Assembly: GCF_009208555.1 (NCBI RefSeq)
Contig: NZ_WFLI01000051.1
Location: 1-35,660 of the forward strand
Direction of reading: 5' to 3'
DNA: 35,660 bases
Source: Janthinobacterium violaceinigrum
GTDB lineage: Bacteria; Pseudomonadota; Gammaproteobacteria; Burkholderiales; Burkholderiaceae_D
Part shown: positions 31,399 to 35,660 of the stretch, in pieces
Layout: the number at the start of each line of letters is the position of its first letter
Position numbering within the stretch: the stretch's first letter is position 1
Notes under the pieces: model-generated
The model's database searches: none
Told to the model about the DNA's origin: nothing
What the model saw: the letters and a program-made list of their open reading frames with translations, nothing else
Made by a program: the position numbers and the translations under genes

Positions 31399-33297
31399 AT
31401 GAACGCTCCCATGACGCCCCACCGCCCGATTCAGGCCTTGCCTGACCAGTTGATTTCGCAAATCGCCGCCGGCGAGGTGGTCGAGCGGCCATCTGCCGTC
31501 GTCAAGGAATTGCTGGAAAACGCGCTCGACTCGGGCGCCACGCAGATCACCGTGCGCCTGGAAGAAGGGGGCGTGAAACGCATCGCCATCACCGACAACG
31601 GCCGTGGCATCGATAAAGACCAGTTGCCGCTGGCCCTGGCGCGCCACGCCACCTCGAAGATCGCCTCGCTGAGCGACCTGGAAAACGTGGGCACCCTGGG
31701 CTTTCGCGGCGAGGCGCTGGCCTCGATCGCGTCGGTCGCCGCCGTCACCCTGACCTCGCGCACGGCGGACGCGGCCCACGCGTGGGAAATCGTCGGCTCG
31801 CACAACGGCAGCGTTTCGCCGTCGTCGGGCGCGCACGGCACCACGGTGGACGTGCAGGACCTGTATTTCAACACGCCCGCGCGGCGCAAGTTCCTCAAGT
31901 CCGAGCAGACGGAGTACGGCCATTGCGCCGAGGTCGTGCGCCGCATCGCCCTGGCGCGGCCCGACGTGTCGTTCTCGCTGTCGCACAATGGCCGCACGAT
32001 CGACCAGTGGAATATCAGCGAACTGGCCAAGCGCAGCGCCCACATCCTGGGCAATGACTTTGCCGAAGCGCGCCTGGCGCTGGACGAATCGGCCGGCACC
32101 CTGCGCATTCACGGCTTTGCCGGCTTGCCGACGGCATCCAAGGCGCGCGCCGACGGCCAGTTCTTCTATGTCAACGGGCGCTTCGTGCGCGACAAGCTGC
32201 TCGTGCACGCCGTGCGCATGGCGTACCAGGACGTGCTGCATGGCGACCGCTTCCCCTCGTACGTGCTGGCGCTCGACCTCGACCCGGCCCTGGTGGACGT
32301 CAACGTGCACCCGTCGAAGATCGAAGTGCGCTTCCGCGACAGCCGCTCCGTGCACCAGTTCGTCTTCCACGCCGTGCAGCGCGCGCTGGCGCAAACGTCG
32401 GCCACGGCCTTCGGCAGCGTGCCGGCGCCCCTGCCGGCCGCCTCCACCCTGAGCGGTGATACTGCGGGCGCGGGTGGCCCTGGCATCTGGCGCCGCGAAC
32501 AGACGCAAACCTCGTTCGGCGCGCAATTTACGAATACCTTTGCCCCGGCCACGCCGGGCGCGGCCCGCCCCTTCTTTGCCGACGCGCCCGGCGTGGCCCA
32601 GGACACGGCGGCGTATGGCGCCCTGTTCGGCGGCGCCGCATCCTCGCCGATCACGCAGGTGGAACCGTACATCGCCTCGCCCGAAGCGATGGCGCGCGAA
32701 GAATATCCGCTGGGTTTTGCCCTGGCCCAGCTGCACGGCATCTACATCCTGGCGCAAAATACCAAGGGCCTGGTGCTGGTCGACATGCACGCCGCGCACG
32801 AGCGCATCCTGTACGAACAGCTGAAAAACGCGCTGCAGGCGCAGGTCTCGGGCCAGGACATGCAAGTGCAGTCGCTGCTGATCCCCGTGACGTTTTATGC
32901 GGACGCCATCGAAGTGTCGACGGCGAATGAAAACCAGGACACCTTGAAGGCGCTGGGCTTCGATATCGCCGCCCTGTCGCCCACCACCCTGGCCGTGCGT
33001 TCCGTGCCCACCCTGCTGAAAAACGCCGATGCGCAGACCCTGGCGCGCGACGTGCTGCGCGACGTGCGCGAATACGGCGGCTCGCGCGTGCTGATCGAGC
33101 GCCAGAACGAATTGCTGGGCACCCTGGCCTGCCACACGGCCGTGCGCGCCAACCGCATCCTGTCGGTACAGGAAATGAACGCGCTGCTGCGCCAGATGGA
33201 AAGCACGGAACGCGCCGACCAGTGCAACCATGGCCGGCCGACCTGGGTGCAGGTCGAGATTAACGCGCTGGACAAGCTGTTCCTGCGCGGCCAATAA
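31399..33297 (+). CDS. mutL: DNA mismatch repair protein MutL
   Basis: A 632-residue mismatch repair ATPase that links MutS to strand removal. The GHKL ATPase domain has motifs ELLENALDSGA (Glu37/Asn41 region), DNGRGI and GFRGEALASI, with the transducer domain to about 335. A Pro/Ala/Gly-rich linker covers 336-430. The C-terminal dimerisation domain carries DMHAAHERILYE (462-473), the D-x-H-A-x2-E-x4-E endonuclease motif that E. coli MutL lacks, plus ACHTAVRAN and CNHGRP, the other metal-site elements. A latent nicking activity is therefore likely, as shown for Neisseria MutL with its DMHA motif. The start has no Shine-Dalgarno sequence. miaA follows 78 bases after the stop. Confidence 0.95.
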   Translation: MNAPMTPHRPIQALPDQLISQIAAGEVVERPSAVVKELLENALDSGATQITVRLEEGGVKRIAITDNGRGIDKDQLPLALARHATSKIASLSDLENVGTLGFRGEALASIASVAAVTLTSRTADAAHAWEIVGSHNGSVSPSSGAHGTTVDVQDLYFNTPARRKFLKSEQTEYGHCAEVVRRIALARPDVSFSLSHNGRTIDQWNISELAKRSAHILGNDFAEARLALDESAGTLRIHGFAGLPTASKARADGQFFYVNGRFVRDKLLVHAVRMAYQDVLHGDRFPSYVLALDLDPALVDVNVHPSKIEVRFRDSRSVHQFVFHAVQRALAQTSATAFGSVPAPLPAASTLSGDTAGAGGPGIWRREQTQTSFGAQFTNTFAPATPGAARPFFADAPGVAQDTAAYGALFGGAASSPITQVEPYIASPEAMAREEYPLGFALAQLHGIYILAQNTKGLVLVDMHAAHERILYEQLKNALQAQVSGQDMQVQSLLIPVTFYADAIEVSTANENQDTLKALGFDIAALSPTTLAVRSVPTLLKNADAQTLARDVLRDVREYGGSRVLIERQNELLGTLACHTAVRANRILSVQEMNALLRQMESTERADQCNHGRPTWVQVEINALDKLFLRGQ

Positions 33298-33303
33298 AAT
33301 TCC

Positions 33304-33330
33304 GGGGTCAGACCCGACGGGTCTGACCCC
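33304..33330. repeat. Short GGGTCTGACCCC inverted repeat, copy C
   Basis: The arms of the repeat family stand almost back to back: GGGGTCAGACCC (33304-33315), three bases, GGGTCTGACCCC (33319-33330). It begins 6 bp after the mutL stop and lies upstream of miaA, so mutL is flanked by copies on both sides. As RNA it would be a 12-bp hairpin with a 3-base loop; no T-tract follows. Confidence 0.8.
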
Positions 33331-33375
33331 AGCCTTTGCCTTGGGGCTCCCATCGCAAGTACATCAAAAAGTATC

Positions 33376-34323
33376 ATGAAAAACACCCCACACCTCCCCC
33401 TGGCCGTCGCCATCATGGGCCCCACGGCCAGCGGCAAGACGGCCAGTGCGCTGGCCATCGCGCAAGCCATTCCGTCCGAGATCATCTCCGTGGATTCCGC
33501 CCTCGTCTACCGGGGCATGGATATCGGCACGGCCAAGCCGACGGCGGAAGAACTGGCGGCCGTGCCCCATCACCTGATCGACATCATCGACCCGCTCGAT
33601 GCGTATTCGGTGGCGCAGTTCCGCAACGACACCCTGCGCCTGGTGGCCGAGATCACGGCGCGCGGCAAGCTGCCGCTGCTCGTGGGCGGCACCATGCTGT
33701 ACTTCAAGGGCCTGGCCGATGGCCTCGACGATCTGCCCGGCGCCGATCCCGTACTGCGCGCCCAGCTGGAAGAAGACGCGGCCGCCATCGGCTGGCCCGC
33801 CATGCATGCGCGCCTGGCCCAGCAAGACCCCGTCACGGCGGCGCGCCTGGCGCCGCAGGACGCGCAGCGCATCGGCCGCGCATTGGAAATCATCGCCCTG
33901 TCCGGCCAGCCCATGTCGGCCCTGCTTGCCCGGCGCGAAAAGACGGTACTGCCGTTCCAGCTGCAATCGTTCGCGCTGGAGCCCTCGGACCGCGCCGTGC
34001 TGCACGCGCGCATCGCCACGCGCTTTGACCTCATGTTGAAGAATGACGCCCTGCTCGACGAGGTGGAGCAGCTGCGCCGCCGCGGCGACCTGCATCCGGG
34101 CTTGCCGTCGATGCGCTGCGTGGGCTACCGCCAGGCCTGGGATTACCTGGACGGGCGCATCGACCGCGCCGCTCTGCGCGAGACGGGCATCATCGCCACG
34201 CGCCAGCTGGCAAAACGCCAGCTGACCTGGCTGCGTTCCATGCCCGAGCGCATCGTCATCGATTGCCTGGGTACTGATCCGGCCAGCGCCATGCTGGCGC
34301 AAATCGTCCCTTTGCTGACATAA
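33376..34323 (+). CDS. miaA: tRNA dimethylallyltransferase MiaA
   Basis: A 315-residue enzyme that adds the isopentenyl group to A37 of tRNAs reading UNN codons. The P-loop is GPTASGKT (15-22), followed by SVDSALVYRGMDIGTAKP (catalytic Asp40), HHLIDIIDP, the LPLLVGGTMLYFKGL segment and CVGYRQAWDYLDG. The final residues (AQIVPLLT) end at a TAA that is followed, after a short gap, by a diverged second copy of the same 3' end, so the present C-terminus may be the product of a rearrangement. The mutL-miaA order is conserved in Proteobacteria; hfq, which often follows, is absent here. Confidence 0.94.
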   Translation: MKNTPHLPLAVAIMGPTASGKTASALAIAQAIPSEIISVDSALVYRGMDIGTAKPTAEELAAVPHHLIDIIDPLDAYSVAQFRNDTLRLVAEITARGKLPLLVGGTMLYFKGLADGLDDLPGADPVLRAQLEEDAAAIGWPAMHARLAQQDPVTAARLAPQDAQRIGRALEIIALSGQPMSALLARREKTVLPFQLQSFALEPSDRAVLHARIATRFDLMLKNDALLDEVEQLRRRGDLHPGLPSMRCVGYRQAWDYLDGRIDRAALRETGIIATRQLAKRQLTWLRSMPERIVIDCLGTDPASAMLAQIVPLLT

Positions 34324-34363
34324 GCGTCGCCACGCAACAACCGGCCAGGCGCTAGGCGTGACT

Positions 34364-34472
34364 TAGGCTACGCTCCATGCCCGAGCGCATCGCCATCGAT
34401 TGCCTGGGTGCCGATCCGGCCAGCGCCATGCTGGCGCAGATCCAGCCCCTGCTGGCGCCGTTACAAAAATAA
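34364..34472 (+). pseudogene. Degenerate duplicate of the miaA 3' end
   Basis: Starting 40 bp after the miaA stop, the sequence repeats the last part of miaA (from about 34229). The segment CCATGCCCGAGCGCATCG is common to both, and the frame 34377-34472 encodes MPERIAIDCLGADPASAM... against MPERIVIDCLGTDPASAM in miaA. The copy then ends differently (AQIQPLLAPLQK against AQIVPLLT). Upstream of the ATG the copy has TAGGCTACGC where miaA has TGGCTGCGT, so it is out of frame and stopped. It is not a gene of its own; it reads as a tail left by a tandem duplication or replacement of the miaA end. Confidence 0.85.
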
Positions 34473-34522
34473 TCATGCCTGCGCTGGCGCGTGAAAAATC
34501 CGCACATTTTTTTGCGCCGGCA

Positions 34523-34551
34523 TTGACAAGGAAATGGGAAGACTGGATAAT
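34523..34551 (+). promoter_or_regulatory. Promoter of the tRNA-Met pair
   Basis: A consensus -35 TTGACA (34523-34528), a 17-bp spacer and -10 GATAAT (34546-34551, 5 of 6). Transcription would begin near 34558, just before the first tRNA at 34564, as expected for a strong stable-RNA promoter. A T-rich run lies upstream (34507-34513). Confidence 0.85.
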
Positions 34552-34563
34552 GCTCGGCTGTTG

Positions 34564-34640
34564 GGTGATATAGCTCAGTTGGTTAGAGCACAGCATTCAT
34601 AATGCTGGGGTCGGTGGTTCAAGTCCACCTATCACCACCA
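34564..34640 (+). tRNA. tRNA-Met (CAT), elongator, copy 1
   Basis: A 77-base cloverleaf. The acceptor stem GGTGATA pairs with TATCACC, the D arm is GCTCAGTTGGTTAGAGC, the anticodon stem CAGCA/TGCTG holds the loop TTCATAA (anticodon CAT), the T arm contains GGTTCAAGTCC, and CCA is encoded. The elongator form is favoured over initiator (no GGG/CCC anticodon stem) and over the tRNA-Ile2 type. Confidence 0.95.
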
Positions 34641-34700
34641 AAGAATACCGATCAGGTTTTTTCCTGGTCAAAACGAGCATCCGGTCTGACCGGTCTGTCT

Positions 34701-34777
34701 GGTGATATAGCTCAGTTGGTTAGAGCACAGCATTCATAATGCTGGGGTCGGTGGTTCAAGTCCACCTATCACCACCA
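34701..34777 (+). tRNA. tRNA-Met (CAT), elongator, copy 2
   Basis: Identical over all 77 bases to the copy at 34564-34640, including encoded CCA. The 60-bp spacer holds GATCAGG-TTTTTT-CCTGGTC (a 7-bp stem with one G-U) and the palindrome CCGGTC-T-GACCGG (34681-34693), perhaps processing signals. Both copies are probably made from the one promoter at 34523. Confidence 0.95.
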
Positions 34778-34796
34778 AGAATCAGCAGCAATGATG

Positions 34797-34830
34797 AACC
34801 CGCCCTGCCCCGTGCAGCGGCGGGTTTTTT
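34797..34830 (+). terminator. Intrinsic terminator of the tRNA operon
   Basis: An 8-bp stem AACCCGCC (34797-34804) and GGCGGGTT (34819-34826) with an inner CTGC/GCAG stem is followed by six T residues (34825-34830). It lies 20 bp after the second tRNA. Confidence 0.88.
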
Positions 34831-34922
34831 CATTTCCGGCACCGCCCCGCATGCGGCCTGTACGCAACACCTGGCCCCTCCCCATGCATTGGGGATTGTG
34901 GCAAGCCGCCACTGGCGATTAC

Positions 34923-34941
34923 AATGAGAATAATTCTCATT
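34923..34941 (+). promoter_or_regulatory. Fur box upstream of fecI
   Basis: A perfect 9-1-9 palindrome, AATGAGAAT A ATTCTCATT, which contains the 7-1-7 Fur core TGAGAAT-A-ATTCTCA. It lies 18 bp before the sigma-factor ATG and overlaps -10-like TATATT/TATTAT (34942-34949), so iron-loaded Fur would repress the operon when iron is sufficient. Confidence 0.85.
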
Positions 34942-34958
34942 TATATTATTCATCGCCC

Positions 34959-35486
34959 ATGTCCGCCATCCAGCCCAGCCTGCAACAGCAAGTGCAGTCG
35001 CTTTACAGCGAACATCACGGCTGGCTGGTCGGCTGGCTGCGCAAAAAACTCAGCTGCCCGCACGGCGCGGCCGACGTGGCGCAAGACACGTTCGTGCGCA
35101 TCATCGCCTCGCGCGACGCGCTGTTCGGCATGCGCGAACCGCGCGCCTATCTGTCCACCACGGCGAAGCGGCTGCTGCTCGACCGCGCGCGCCGGCAAGT
35201 GCTCGAGCGCAGCTACCTGGCCGAACTGGCCCTGCTGGCCGACAGCCTGCCCGGCGCGCCGTCGCCAGACGAGATCCTGATGGCCGTGCAGGCGCTCGAA
35301 CAGATCGCCGCGGCGCTGGCGGGATTATCCGCCAAGGCGCGCGCAGCCTTTTTGCTGCACTACCTGGAAGAACAGCCGCAGGCCGCCGTCGCCGCGCAAC
35401 TGGACGTCTCCACGCGCATGGTGCAGAAATACCTGGTGCAAGCCTTGCTGGCCTGCCGCCACGCCTGCCCGGGCATGGCAGCATGA
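34959..35486 (+). CDS. fecI: ECF RNA polymerase sigma factor, FecI type
   Basis: A 175-residue extracytoplasmic-function sigma factor. Region 2 covers about 12-80 (LYSEHHGWLVGWLRKKL ... AADVAQDTFVRII ... REPRAYLSTTAKRLLLDRAR) and region 4 about 110-165 (LAGLSAKARAAFLLHYLEEQPQAAVAAQLDVSTRMVQKYL). This is the FecI subgroup that turns on ferric-siderophore uptake genes when a TonB-dependent receptor is loaded. I chose the ATG at 34959 because the frame before it crosses the Fur box and promoter. The stop overlaps the fecR start (ATGA). Confidence 0.92.
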   Translation: MSAIQPSLQQQVQSLYSEHHGWLVGWLRKKLSCPHGAADVAQDTFVRIIASRDALFGMREPRAYLSTTAKRLLLDRARRQVLERSYLAELALLADSLPGAPSPDEILMAVQALEQIAAALAGLSAKARAAFLLHYLEEQPQAAVAAQLDVSTRMVQKYLVQALLACRHACPGMAA

Positions 35487-35660
35487 GCCGCGGCGCCATG
35501 CACGGCCAGCGCGCCGACGCCATCGCCGAACAGGCCGCGCACTGGATCGTGCGCCTGAGCGCGGACGATCCGGCCGAGCGCGACACCGCGCAAGCCGGCT
35601 ACGCGGCGTGGAAGGCGGCCGACCCGCTGCACGCGACGGCGGCCGCCGGCATGGAAAACG
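35483..35660 (+). CDS. fecR: FecR-type anti-sigma/sensor protein, N-terminal part only
   Basis: An open frame from ATG at 35483 to the right edge, 59 codons without a stop. The protein has the FecR N-terminal domain pattern: AIAEQAAHWIVRLSADDPAERDT, then a Trp-containing helix (AGYAAWKAADPLHATA). This cytoplasmic domain binds the sigma factor; the membrane segment and periplasmic part lie outside the window. It overlaps fecI by 4 bases, the usual FecI-FecR arrangement; a TonB-dependent receptor gene is expected next. Confidence 0.9.
   Translation, partial: MSRGAMHGQRADAIAEQAAHWIVRLSADDPAERDTAQAGYAAWKAADPLHATAAAGMEN

Noticed and set aside
33304..33330. Intrinsic terminator after mutL
   Set aside because: The hairpin is strong but no T-tract follows, and the same sequence occurs in other gaps as a repeat; termination cannot be claimed.
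34377..34472. A real 31-codon gene after miaA
   Set aside because: It is the repeated end of miaA with no ribosome site; treated as a duplicated remnant.
34564..34640. Initiator tRNA-fMet or lysidine-type tRNA-Ile (CAT)
   Set aside because: The anticodon stem lacks the three G-C pairs of the initiator, the acceptor stem is fully paired, and the sequence follows the elongator Met pattern.
1..35660. CRISPR array, insertion sequence or prophage
   Set aside because: No regularly spaced repeats, transposase genes or phage genes are visible in any frame.

Overview
The window is GC-rich (roughly 65 %) chromosomal DNA from a betaproteobacterium of the order Burkholderiales, most likely an Oxalobacteraceae member such as Janthinobacterium or a close relative. 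This assignment rests on the style of the proteins, the partly preserved queG / tsaE-amiC / mutL-miaA neighbourhood and the GGGTCTGACCCC repeat family; it is an inference, not a database match. I see no phage, plasmid, insertion sequence or CRISPR array.

Layout. 1-211: 5' end of a PAS-domain protein on the minus strand. 603-4961: a two-gene RND drug-type efflux system. 5031-6353: an MgtC-type membrane protein behind a long leader with a possible upstream ORF, overlapped by a small protein that resembles MgtC's own C-terminal domain. 6345-14155: a heavy-metal efflux island, with a two-component pair on the minus strand diverging from a czcB-czcA-czcC-like operon and a three-half-site operator between them. 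14223-15957: a small Lys-rich protein, the recombinase XerD and the DNA-repair methyltransferase Ogt, all minus strand. 16042-16300: an AT-richer stretch that folds into nested helices and ends in a terminator, proposed as an unannotated small RNA. 16356-22092: a TRAP C4-dicarboxylate transporter (dctPQM, minus) diverging from its two-component system dctS-dctR (plus), with a perfect 28-bp palindrome between them.

22175-23717: a His-rich PadR-type metal sensor followed by a siderophore-interacting ferric reductase, an NfeR-NfeF (YqjI-YqjH) type unit with a 12-bp inverted-repeat operator over its promoter. 23831-24208: a small DUF3052-like protein. 24216-34323: an interrupted version of a neighbourhood known from other Proteobacteria, with queG diverging from tsaE-amiC-yeaD, then an alpha-carbonic anhydrase, a DedA protein and a periplasmic cyclophilin, then mutL and miaA. 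34377-34472 is a degenerate second copy of the miaA 3' end. 34523-34830 is a compact tRNA unit: consensus promoter, two identical elongator tRNA-Met genes and a terminator. 34923-35660 begins a Fur-box-controlled FecI/FecR iron-signalling system that runs off the window.

Themes. Metal and ion homeostasis recurs: Czc-type efflux, MgtC, NfeR/NfeF and FecI/FecR. The less ordinary signals are non-coding: the structured RNA near 16.1 kb, the mgtC leader, several long operator palindromes, a 64-bp repeat family whose arms flank mutL, and the duplicated miaA tail.
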